A DNA stretch of 5,639 nucleotides, taken from the NCBI GenBank assembly GCA_030608245.1, contig JAUWEO010000127.1, positions 1-5,639 of the forward strand. Direction: 5' to 3'. The notes below the pieces were generated by a model. That model saw only the letters and a list, made by a program, of their open reading frames with translations, had not been told where the DNA came from and ran no database searches. This DNA comes from Candidatus Latescibacterota bacterium (GTDB lineage: Bacteria; Latescibacterota; MVCY01). The position numbers and the translations under genes were made by a program. Positions 1 to 5,639 of the stretch are shown in pieces. Position 1 is the first letter of the stretch. Each line of letters begins with the position of its first letter.

Positions 1-108
1 TGATTAGTTGCTGAAACCACAAATGTTTGCACTTTAGTTCAACATATTTCACACCTTGTGGAACCCATCGTTAATCTTTTTTGAATGAACTGAAGTTCGC
101 CTTGTAAT
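1..108. other. Non-coding stretch after the last gene
   Basis: No open frame with a start and a plausible length lies here on either strand. TTTCACACCTTGTGGAA (47-63) can fold into a short stem with one mismatch and a 3-base loop, but it is not followed by a U-run in the leftward transcript, so I do not call a terminator. The next gene, if any, starts beyond the left edge. Confidence 0.5.
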
Positions 109-1119
109 TCACTGCTCTGGATAATCAAACTCCCGCCAAGAACGAAACACCGCTTTGATATTCTCCAAGGGGGTGTCGGGCAAAATCTCTGTGGACGGCG
201 AGCCGATAAAGCCCCCCTTCGATGTGCCCAGGTGCTGAATACATCTTTTCACCATTTGCCTCACCTCCTCCGAGGTCCCAAAGGGAAGAGTACACTGAGC
301 ATCCAATCCACCCATAAAACAGATCTGCCCCCTAAATCTGCGTCCCACCTGTTCAATATCCACAGCATGGGGCTGCAGCCCTTGAAGCACATCCAGTCCG
401 ATCTCGATGAGGTCAGGGATAATCTCGTGGACATTTCCACAGGTGTGGAGGAAAGTATAAAGGCCCAGATCATGACAAAGCTGGATCATCTGTTGGTAGC
501 GGGGTTTGAAGATCTTCCGGAAGTGCTCAGGGGACATTGCCAGTTGATCTTGAAACCCGTAATCGTCCATAAAGAATATCCCATCTACGCCAAGCTCTGC
601 CCACTGCTTAATGAGCCCAATGTTATATTCCACAATACGATCAGCCAGCTCCTCTATCATATCCGGGTACAGGTAAAAATCCTCGAGGGTATTTGCAACC
701 CCGTGGAGGAACTGCATTCGTTCGAAGATGGTATTGCCCACTGTTCCTAATAGATAAGAGTCCGGGAACGCCTGCTTCTTCTTTTTAGCCTGTTCAAAAC
801 GCCCCGGTGCGTAGGGATCCGGAAAGGAGTAGTTCTGAAAGGCATCCCAATCCTGTAGGGGCTGTTTTTCAAACAGGGAACTGGCTCCGCTGCTCACGGC
901 AGAGCGTTTGCACCCCCACTCGTCCTCACCATCCTGCGGCGGGTGCCAACCTTTTGGAACTGTGATGTTCAACTGGCAGATGTCCTCAGGAAAGTTTTTC
1001 AAAAAATCTATCAACGCCTCCCCATATTTCTGGAAGGTCCTGCTATCAATCCAGTATATGAAGGGCACCCGTTTCGGAGAATCAAACTCTACCGCTTTCT
1101 TGACTAATCCGCGACTCAT
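109..1119 (-). CDS. UroD/MtaA-superfamily protein with H-x-C-G-N motif (paralogue 1)
   Basis: A 336-residue cytoplasmic protein of the uroporphyrinogen decarboxylase superfamily, close to the usual 340-residue length. Family marks are DEWGC (residues 66-70), ERMQFLHG (133-140), MDDYG (184-188), LAMSPEHFRKIFKPRY (193-208), HTCGN (225-229), GGLDAQ (270-275) and PDTPLENI (314-321). His225 and Cys227 match the first two zinc ligands of MtaA/MtbA cobamide methyltransferases, which activate a thiol for methyl transfer. The distal Cys of those enzymes would align near SPSTE (307-311), where Thr310 stands instead, so the metal site is incomplete or differs from the methanogen enzymes. True UroD lacks this motif and has an Arg-rich N-terminal substrate site that is not seen here, so heme synthesis is unlikely. 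It is the last gene of the visible cluster, 181 bases after its paralogue. A demethylase or decarboxylase acting on a small organic or sugar-derived substrate is plausible. No corrinoid-binding protein is encoded in the window. Confidence 0.9.
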   Translation of the reverse strand: MSRGLVKKAVEFDSPKRVPFIYWIDSRTFQKYGEALIDFLKNFPEDICQLNITVPKGWHPPQDGEDEWGCKRSAVSSGASSLFEKQPLQDWDAFQNYSFPDPYAPGRFEQAKKKKQAFPDSYLLGTVGNTIFERMQFLHGVANTLEDFYLYPDMIEELADRIVEYNIGLIKQWAELGVDGIFFMDDYGFQDQLAMSPEHFRKIFKPRYQQMIQLCHDLGLYTFLHTCGNVHEIIPDLIEIGLDVLQGLQPHAVDIEQVGRRFRGQICFMGGLDAQCTLPFGTSEEVRQMVKRCIQHLGTSKGGFIGSPSTEILPDTPLENIKAVFRSWREFDYPEQ

Positions 1120-1123
1120 CCTT

Positions 1124-1130
1124 TCCTCTC
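1124..1130 (-). promoter_or_regulatory. Ribosome binding site of the last UroD-like gene
   Basis: The minus strand reads GAGAGGA, with GAGG ending five bases before the ATG at 1119. It is weaker than the sites of the other genes but supports this start. Confidence 0.6.
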
Positions 1131-1140
1131 TATAGTATTA

Positions 1141-1221
1141 CTAATCATTTCTTTGTTCTTCTGGAAGATTTTTGAAGACTTCTTTGACCACGATTTCACC
1201 AATTACTCTAATCATTTCTTT
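1141..1221. repeat. Direct repeat of a 14-base AT-rich word
   Basis: CTAATCATTTCTTT occurs at 1141-1154 and exactly again at 1208-1221, 67 bases apart. Each copy is preceded by ATTA (with an extra CT in the second). One copy overlaps the ATTCGTG element and the other lies next to the ribosome binding site of the following gene, so the pair may flank a duplication or insertion. Confidence 0.6.
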
Positions 1222-1251
1222 TCATTCGTGTTAATTCGTGTGATTCGTGGT
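1187..1251. repeat. Intergenic element with ATTCGTG triplet and inverted ends
   Basis: ATTCGTG occurs three times, at 1224-1230, 1234-1240 and 1243-1249, with start-to-start spacing of 10 and 9 bases. The outer ends are ACCACGA (1187-1193) and TCGTGGT (1245-1251), a perfect 7-base inverted repeat. From memory, 'ATTCGTGT-ATTCGTG' repeats recur between genes in many environmental bacterial genomes. The architecture parallels the GCAGAT element at 2481-2552, although the word differs. No coding capacity or transposase is visible. Confidence 0.6.
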
Positions 1252-1273
1252 TCCAATCCTCTATTTTTTTGCT

Positions 1274-1285
1274 GCAGCCGGCTGC
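1274..1285. repeat. GC-rich perfect palindrome after the UroD-like gene
   Basis: GCAGCCGGCTGC is a perfect 12-base palindrome 16 bases past the stop of the upstream UroD-like gene. In the minus-strand transcript it is followed by an A-run, not a U-run, so it is not a classic intrinsic terminator for this operon. The T-run at 1264-1270 lies on the wrong side for leftward transcription. A 3'-end hairpin or protein site is possible. Confidence 0.5.
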
Positions 1286-1300
1286 GCTGGGCATTTCGAT

Positions 1301-2449
1301 TCAACGATATTGCTTGATAGTTTCTAAAAGAGCAGTTACATTCTCAATTGGGGTACCCGGTACAAAATAGTTCGACACCCCTACGATGATGCCTCTGCTG
1401 CGTTTGGCCTCCTCCATGCAGGAGATGGTCTCCTCAACAACCTCTTCTTTGGTGCCCAGGTGGACGGTGTGGCTGCTTATGTTGCCAAGCAAGGCAAGGT
1501 GAGGAAAACGCTGGCGTAGTCTGCCCAGGTCCATTCCAGCGCGGCGGTCGATCTCGTAGTAGCCGTCCACCTCTGCGACGCCAAACAGGTCGTCAGCCAC
1601 CGGCCAGAGATTTCCGTCACTGGCAAACAGGTGATAAGAATCATGCCTATGACACACTTCTGAGACCCGTTTAAGTCTGGGCACTACCAGTTCCCGAAAC
1701 AGTTTCGGCGAATACATCGGCCCATCATTGGAGGCAAAATCCCCACCACCGAAGAAGTATCGGAAACCCAAGGGAACGAGGAATTCAACGTTGCGCACGG
1801 CTTGTTCTGCTTGAATGTTAAGATGTCTGGCCACCAGATCTGGCCGGAGCAGAAAAGCCTCCAGCCAAATATCAGCTTCCCTTATCGGAATACCGATTCC
1901 CACTCCACCGACACGCACAACCCGCTCATCACCAAGCAGTCTTTGGGCACGGATATCAAAGACAAAATCATCTTCCTTGGGCTGGTAGTCTAACAAAGTC
2001 TTTTCGCGCTCGGCAATGTCCTTCTCTATATCATTAAACGACAACTTCTTCGGTTTGTAGTAAAATACATTGCACTGTTCGCTTGGTGGGTCATAGCGAA
2101 GCACACGCCAGTTTTCCTCGTCGCCGTAAGCGTAAAGGAAGGTGTTCTCATCGATCCATTTGGTCGGCTTCAAGGGATAGCGCCAATAGCCAGGGCGTAT
2201 AATGTCCTCGTCCAGCAGAAGCGCAATATCTATCGCATCTTGGAAAGAGCGTTCCAGGAATTCCTGGTGTGCTTCCTCGCCCTGCCAGAGTGTCTTAGCT
2301 TCCCGCCACTGCTGGATGCCGCCGCCTATATAAGCCTCACGCCTCAAAAGGGCGCTGGCAACATCTGAAGAGAATCCAATCTGGTGCACTGGCACCTTAT
2401 CGGTTGCCTGTTTTTTAAATGCCGCAAATACCCGATCCTTTGAAGTCAC
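1301..2449 (-). CDS. UroD/MtaA-superfamily protein lacking the zinc motif (paralogue 2)
   Basis: A 382-residue cytoplasmic protein starting at GTG. It belongs to the uroporphyrinogen decarboxylase superfamily, which includes heme-pathway UroD and the MtaA/MtbA methylcobamide methyltransferases. Family marks are the N-terminal SKDRVFAAFKKQATDKVPV (residues 3-21), FGGGDFASNDGPMYSPKLF (233-251), SDGNLWPVADDL (277-288), AGMDLGRLRQRFP (304-316), LGNISSHTVHLGTKEEV (321-337) and the C-terminal VSNYFVPGTPIENV (358-371). Where zinc-dependent members have H-x-C-G-N, this protein has A-S-D-G-N (276-280) and Asn replaces the distal ligand, so a zinc-thiolate mechanism is unlikely. The UroD N-terminal Arg-rich substrate motif is also absent. 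Residues about 85-165 form an insert that the downstream paralogue lacks; it is rich in Tyr, Trp and charged residues. It lies between two intergenic repeats in the same operon. A non-heme decarboxylase or methyltransferase role is inferred; the substrate is unknown. Confidence 0.85.
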   Translation of the reverse strand: MTSKDRVFAAFKKQATDKVPVHQIGFSSDVASALLRREAYIGGGIQQWREAKTLWQGEEAHQEFLERSFQDAIDIALLLDEDIIRPGYWRYPLKPTKWIDENTFLYAYGDEENWRVLRYDPPSEQCNVFYYKPKKLSFNDIEKDIAEREKTLLDYQPKEDDFVFDIRAQRLLGDERVVRVGGVGIGIPIREADIWLEAFLLRPDLVARHLNIQAEQAVRNVEFLVPLGFRYFFGGGDFASNDGPMYSPKLFRELVVPRLKRVSEVCHRHDSYHLFASDGNLWPVADDLFGVAEVDGYYEIDRRAGMDLGRLRQRFPHLALLGNISSHTVHLGTKEEVVEETISCMEEAKRSRGIIVGVSNYFVPGTPIENVTALLETIKQYR

Positions 2450-2457
2450 TATCTCTT

Positions 2458-2464
2458 CCTCCTT
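2458..2464 (-). promoter_or_regulatory. Strong ribosome binding site preceding a GTG start
   Basis: The minus strand reads AAGGAGG, a near-perfect Shine-Dalgarno, eight bases before a GTG at 2449. It fixes the start of the UroD-like gene at a non-ATG codon. Confidence 0.88.
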
Positions 2465-2480
2465 GAAGTCAAATTAATCA

Positions 2481-2552
2481 GGACGCAGATTTTCGCCGAT
2501 AACTGCAGAAAATAATATTTACAATCTTGACAATCTGCGTTTATCTGCATCC
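2481..2552. repeat. Imperfect inverted-repeat element with GCAGAT words
   Basis: The left end GGACGCAGAT (2481-2490) pairs with the right end ATCTGCATCC (2543-2552) at 9 of 10 positions. Across 22-base arms (2481-2502 and 2531-2552), 15 positions are complementary. The word ATCTGC occurs at 2533 and 2543, and its complement GCAGAT at 2485 with a degenerate GCCGAT at 2495, so both arms show a 10-base period. The element fills much of the AT-rich gap between the aldolase and the following UroD-like gene. From memory, 'ATCTGCGTT-ATCTGCGTCC' type sequences are scattered between genes in many environmental bacteria. It could form a long imperfect hairpin in the transcript; a role is not shown. Confidence 0.6.
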
Positions 2553-2581
2553 AAAAAATAGAAATTCCTTGTACGATCAGG

Positions 2582-3547
2582 TCAACCCGGGCTGGAGGCA
2601 AGGAGGTGCCCGTAATGCTCCTGTAGCCATCTTCTGTATTTTCCCAATTCCTCCTCTGTCCAGCCGATAAAGGGTGAACGTACCCTGGGATGTCCCCTGA
2701 GGAACCCGGAAGCCAAACCCATCCCTGTATCTGCAACCGGATCAAAATGGCCCATACCATGCTCTTCCCAGAATAGAAAGGAATCAGAGAGGAATCGGGT
2801 TATCTCTTGCTGGAGCTGCATCGCCTTGTCCCATTGTCCCCGCTCTGCTTTTTCATAAAGCTCCATAATCATCTGAGGAAAAACGTAGATCAGAGAGCTG
2901 TAACTTCCTTTGGCTCCGATCTGCATAACAGAAGCAAGCAAATTTTCTCCTGCAAAATAGGAAAGCTGAGGAGTCATCTTTACACTTTCCTGAAGCACAC
3001 CGAAATGACTCCCGGCATAAGTGAACTTGACCCCTATCAGAGTGGGGCAAACCTCAAGGATTCGCCGATAGTCCTCCCCAGTGAGAAACCTTTTAGCACG
3101 AGGGATGTTGTAGTGAATTATGGGCGTGTCGGGACAGGAGTGGTGCAATTCTTGGAAAAAGTGCAGTACTTCTTTGTCCGAGAGTTCTGACCAGTAGGGC
3201 AAGGTCACTTGCACCCCGTCGGCTCCCTTGTCCCAGGCGTACCCCGTCCGGCGAATAATCTCCCTGGTCGAGGTCGCGCCACAGCCCACTTGAGTTGGGA
3301 TTTGAAAGGAAGAAACCGCCTCTATGAAGAGGTCGGTTAGCTGCTTAAATTCCTCAAAATCCAGGGCATAAAACTCGCCGGTGCTTCCTAGGATGTAGAT
3401 TCCGTGAGGAGGGATCTGGCAGATGCGGCGGTAGTTCTCTGCGGTGGTCTCCTCATCCAGCCGGAAATCCTCGTCCCAGAAGGTGGGCGGACCTGCCCAG
3501 ATCCCCTTGAGACTCTGGCTGTCAAGTTTGAATGTTCTGTTCATCAT
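2582..3547 (-). CDS. DapA/NanA-family class I aldolase (dihydrodipicolinate synthase family)
   Basis: A 321-residue protein, counted from the ATG at 3547 (320 if the adjacent ATG at 3544 is used), of the (beta/alpha)8 DHDPS/N-acetylneuraminate lyase family. Members form a Schiff base with pyruvate or a 2-oxo acid and make or break a C-C bond. The pyruvate-carboxylate motif GSTGE is at residues 54-58, the catalytic Tyr146 is in HYNIP, and the Schiff-base Lys174 is in LIGVKFTY. True DapA has an Arg five residues after this Tyr; here the segment reads YNIPRAKRF, with Ala at that position and Arg at +4, so a lysine-biosynthesis role is unlikely. The C-terminal part (about 235-321) is helical in character, as expected. 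Length is near the family's usual 290-310, slightly longer at the C-terminus. It lies 90 bases after the MBL gene and fits cleavage of a 2-keto-3-deoxy sugar acid or a related compound. The fold and chemistry are secure; the substrate is unknown. Confidence 0.92.
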   Translation of the reverse strand: MMNRTFKLDSQSLKGIWAGPPTFWDEDFRLDEETTAENYRRICQIPPHGIYILGSTGEFYALDFEEFKQLTDLFIEAVSSFQIPTQVGCGATSTREIIRRTGYAWDKGADGVQVTLPYWSELSDKEVLHFFQELHHSCPDTPIIHYNIPRAKRFLTGEDYRRILEVCPTLIGVKFTYAGSHFGVLQESVKMTPQLSYFAGENLLASVMQIGAKGSYSSLIYVFPQMIMELYEKAERGQWDKAMQLQQEITRFLSDSFLFWEEHGMGHFDPVADTGMGLASGFLRGHPRVRSPFIGWTEEELGKYRRWLQEHYGHLLASSPG

Positions 3548-3552
3548 ATCCA

Positions 3553-3557
3553 CTCCT
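3553..3557 (-). promoter_or_regulatory. Ribosome binding site that decides the aldolase start
   Basis: The minus strand reads AAGAGGAG, with AGGAG at these positions, 5 bases before the ATG at 3547 and 8 before the ATG at 3544. The frame stays open up to an ATG at 3595, but the 16 extra residues (MSDRQSRFSGLTRGVD) look unlike the family's N-terminus and would include this site, so the shorter start is preferred. Confidence 0.75.
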
Positions 3558-3637
3558 CTTGTTAAACCGCTGAAACGACTTTGTCTGTCGCTCAACCTTC
3601 ACGTAGTTTTCTGACCGGGAATTGCTGAGTATCTGGA

Positions 3638-4516
3638 TCAGAATTCCAATATCATCCCGTCATAGGCCAGGACAATGCCTTTCTCGGACAATTCGTTCAC
3701 AATTTCATTGTATGGTTCGACCTCATAATAGCTTATGTGATCGGCGACGAGGATGGCGTCCTCCTTGAAAAGATTTGCCTCCCAGAACTGGGTGATGGTT
3801 TTTTCCAGCATGGCGAAATTCTGATGGCCCGATTGAAAGGGATCTATTTCCTTAAGGCCAAAAGTAGCATCGAACACGGCAATGTCGAACTGAAATCCCG
3901 ATAGAATTTTTTGCGTTTCGGGCAACACGTAAGACGAATCAAGACCGTAGAAAAGCGTTTTCTCGCCGCGTTCAAAAACGTAATTCAATGCCTGTTCCTG
4001 CTGAATCAGGTGCTTCACATCAATCATGTGATTGGCTGACACAGCGATCACCTTGACTTCTCCCACGGAGAGTCTCTGGCCGGGCTGAACCACTTGAACC
4101 GGCATTTCGGAGGTTTTCTCTATCAGCTCGAAGTTTTCTGTGGAAGCATTCCATCTGTGAACCGAGGCAAAATCCAGCGCATGTTTCACCGTGGTATTTC
4201 CATAGACGGTCCATGGATGGGGCAATCCGGAGGCAACATCCAGTATGGCTTTCGGCTGAAAATGATCCTCGTGCGCGTGGGTAATGAGCAGATGATGGAT
4301 AGATTCATCCCGAATACCGTACGCTTGCATCTGCGCGCTTCCGAAAAAATCCACGAGCATATCCGGGGAGATGAAGAGGGATGGTGCATGACGAACGTTT
4401 CTGTTCCTTGATTTTTTTGCTTTCACACCATTCACTTCGCTACCTTCAGGGGGATATAGCTCAAAGCAATCGCCGGCACCTGTGCCGAGGAATTGAATAA
4501 AATCCCTGTCGTTCAT
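3638..4516 (-). CDS. Metallo-beta-lactamase-fold metal-dependent hydrolase
   Basis: A 292-residue, probably cytoplasmic enzyme with no signal peptide or membrane segment. It opens with FLGTGAGD (residues 9-16), a first-strand motif seen in PhnP-like and related MBL hydrolases. The signature HAHEDH is at residues 80-85. Further candidate ligands are His163 in SANHMID, Asp193 in YGLDSS and a late His260 in ADHISY, so both metal sites appear complete; Asp216 in FDATFG and His231 in GHQNF add further conserved-looking polar positions. The fold is known to hydrolyse phosphodiesters, lactones, thioesters and other esters. This one lacks the two-domain layout of flavodiiron proteins. The N-terminal NVRHAPSLFI stretch resembles MBL proteins found beside sugar genes in environmental bacteria. 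The start is set by the upstream Shine-Dalgarno. Sitting 18 bases after a glycosidase-like gene and before an aldolase, it may open a sugar lactone or cyclic ester, but that role is inferred only from neighbours. Confidence 0.88.
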   Translation of the reverse strand: MNDRDFIQFLGTGAGDCFELYPPEGSEVNGVKAKKSRNRNVRHAPSLFISPDMLVDFFGSAQMQAYGIRDESIHHLLITHAHEDHFQPKAILDVASGLPHPWTVYGNTTVKHALDFASVHRWNASTENFELIEKTSEMPVQVVQPGQRLSVGEVKVIAVSANHMIDVKHLIQQEQALNYVFERGEKTLFYGLDSSYVLPETQKILSGFQFDIAVFDATFGLKEIDPFQSGHQNFAMLEKTITQFWEANLFKEDAILVADHISYYEVEPYNEIVNELSEKGIVLAYDGMILEF

Positions 4517-4523
4517 ACCTATA

Positions 4524-4528
4524 CCTCC
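4524..4528 (-). promoter_or_regulatory. Ribosome binding site of the metallo-hydrolase gene
   Basis: The minus strand reads GGAGG here, seven bases before the ATG at 4516. It lies inside the 18-base gap after the upstream gene's stop, which supports both the chosen start and translational coupling within one transcript. Confidence 0.8.
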
Positions 4529-4534
4529 ATTCTC

Positions 4535-5639
4535 CTATACTACCTCAAAATGATGATATCGATCAAACCGATACCCGTTCATGGTTAAGAGTTTTGCGGC
4601 CCTGAACTCCATTTTGGGAGGCACCAGTTCGCTTCTTCTCGCTTCGTAGCCAATATCCCCGATGTGGGCCAAATGGCTCGTTCCGTCCCACACGGCATAG
4701 CCATCTGCCCCCTGATCCAAAAACGAAAACATACATCGCCGCCATCCCGCGTAATTATCCTGAAACTTGTTCCAGGGATACAGCATGGGAATAAGCCTTT
4801 TCCCCTCTCGTCCCTCTAACTTATCGAAATACTGAAAGTCCAGGCTCTCCGGGCTATCCACGTGCACATCCTCTTTGGTGAACCGCTGCCCGAGCGGAAA
4901 AAGATCGTCCAGGATGCCCGCTTTGATCCAGGACGCGACGTCCAAGCCCCACCGCTTGCAGTCCCATTCATTCCCCGGAACGATCGCAGACAAACGCTGA
5001 CGAGGTCTCAGGATCGCCTTGACGCTTTCTAAGAAAGGCGTAATCACTTCCACCTGATACGCCAACCAACGCGCATCCAACTCGTCCAACGTCCGCGGAT
5101 CCATACCGTACTTTTTTTTGAATCCTTCCACCATAACGGGTTCGTACAGCACCAGCGGAACGCCCCGGACAAAGGCCAGGCATATACCGTCGGGGTCGTA
5201 ATCCGCGATCTCGCTTATCAAACGCAGGATATGCTTCCGCACTTCAGGATAGGCGTAACTCAAGCGCCCCAGGCGTTGCCCCTCACGATCAAAGCAATGA
5301 TACTCAGGATGGTCCAGGAAGAATTTGGAGCGGATCCGCTCAAACGGATATTGAGCGTAGAACGCCTCTACTCTAACGTAGGCCTGAAACTCCCATCCCC
5401 GGCTTCTGGCGTAGTCTCTTACCAACTTCAGGCTGTTCCATCCGTTTTCCTTCCAGAGCTTCCTATTGCTATACAAGGTATGGTAGTAATAGCTCAAGCA
5501 CGCTTCGGAAATGTAAGGCAGGCACGTGCCCACCCGGGTGGGGTAGTTGCACATATCTCCATTGCCACAGCCCCAGAGCAACATACGCATACAACTTTCA
5601 TCCGGAATGCTCTCAAAGGACTCAAGCAGATCTTCGGGA
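4535..5639 (-). CDS. Glycoside-hydrolase-like TIM-barrel protein, 5'-partial
   Basis: The frame is open from the TAG stop to the right edge of the window. An internal ATG lies at 5590, but the 16 codons before it are also open and protein-like, so I treat the gene as truncated at its N-terminus. 367 residues are visible, numbered here from the first full codon at the edge. The protein resembles the loosely defined 'hypothetical glycosyl hydrolase' TIM-barrel families. Visible elements are HPEYHCFDREGQ (about 110-121), SYAYPEVRKHIL followed by DYDPDGICLAFVRG (about 127-159), ILDDLFPL (about 242-249) and a late-barrel strand GADGYAVWDGT (about 310-320). The DPDGI segment matches the strand 'DGI.lD..R' of these families, but an Ala stands where an Asp is often found. 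Any signal peptide lies outside the window. It is the first visible gene of the operon, 18 bases before the next. The substrate is unknown; the general fold call is moderately secure and catalytic activity is not shown. Confidence 0.7.
   Translation of the reverse strand, partial: PEDLLESFESIPDESCMRMLLWGCGNGDMCNYPTRVGTCLPYISEACLSYYYHTLYSNRKLWKENGWNSLKLVRDYARSRGWEFQAYVRVEAFYAQYPFERIRSKFFLDHPEYHCFDREGQRLGRLSYAYPEVRKHILRLISEIADYDPDGICLAFVRGVPLVLYEPVMVEGFKKKYGMDPRTLDELDARWLAYQVEVITPFLESVKAILRPRQRLSAIVPGNEWDCKRWGLDVASWIKAGILDDLFPLGQRFTKEDVHVDSPESLDFQYFDKLEGREGKRLIPMLYPWNKFQDNYAGWRRCMFSFLDQGADGYAVWDGTSHLAHIGDIGYEARRSELVPPKMEFRAAKLLTMNGYRFDRYHHFEVV

Noticed and set aside
17..61. CCACAA and TTGTGG as a 6-base inverted repeat, and the small stem at 47-63, as a terminator
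   Set aside because: The arms are short, the loop is long or the stem imperfect, and no U-run follows in the leftward transcript.
232..750. 172-codon open frame on the plus strand
   Set aside because: It lies wholly antisense to the UroD-like gene at 109-1119, has no convincing ribosome binding site, and its translation resembles no family I know. The minus-strand frame has clear conserved motifs.
1120..1141. TAATACTATAG on the minus strand as a promoter, including its likeness to a phage T7 promoter
   Set aside because: The T7 consensus middle is missing, no good -35 box is placed upstream, and a start site there would leave almost no room before the Shine-Dalgarno sequence.
1301..2449. 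Annotation of either UroD-like gene as hemE
   Set aside because: The conserved heme-pathway N-terminal Arg-containing substrate motif is absent, and no other heme genes are nearby.
2449..2760. 103-codon minus-strand frame between the aldolase and the UroD-like gene
   Set aside because: It overlaps the aldolase's 3' part in another frame and runs through the inverted-repeat element. The aldolase frame carries recognisable family sequence there, so this is a shadow.
3548..3595. N-terminal extension of the aldolase to an ATG at 3595
   Set aside because: The extension would contain the gene's own AGGAG site, and its residues do not fit the family's N-terminus. The start at 3547 or 3544 is better supported.

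Overview
The window looks like bacterial chromosomal DNA, probably from an uncultured environmental lineage; I cannot name the phylum. All five recognisable genes lie on the minus strand and are read from right to left. Four are complete and one runs off the right edge. Each of the four complete genes has a bacterial Shine-Dalgarno sequence. No RNA gene, transposase, CRISPR array or phage gene is visible.

In the direction of transcription the layout is as follows. First is a 5'-truncated TIM-barrel, glycoside-hydrolase-like protein (4535-5639). After an 18-base gap comes a metallo-beta-lactamase-fold hydrolase with all its metal ligands (3638-4516). After 90 bases comes a dihydrodipicolinate synthase/N-acetylneuraminate lyase family aldolase (2582-3547). 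After 132 bases, which hold an inverted-repeat element, comes a divergent uroporphyrinogen-decarboxylase-like (UroD/MtaA superfamily) protein with a GTG start (1301-2449). After 181 bases, which hold a second repeat element and a GC-rich palindrome, comes another UroD-like protein that keeps the H-x-C-G-N zinc motif of cobamide methyltransferases (109-1119). The last 108 bases have no gene.

Taken together this reads as a carbohydrate or organic-acid catabolic operon: a glycosidase-like protein, a hydrolase (perhaps for a lactone or ester), a pyruvate-type class I aldolase, and two UroD-superfamily enzymes that could move a methyl group or decarboxylate a product. The family assignments are firm to moderate, but the substrate and the joint pathway are inference. 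Heme synthesis and lysine synthesis are both unlikely roles, because the UroD-like and DapA-like proteins depart from the housekeeping enzymes at key positions.

The best leads are the contrast between the two UroD-like paralogues (one with the metal motif, one without), the aldolase with an altered substrate-binding segment, and two unrelated intergenic elements that share one architecture: short words repeated every 9-10 bases inside inverted-repeat ends.
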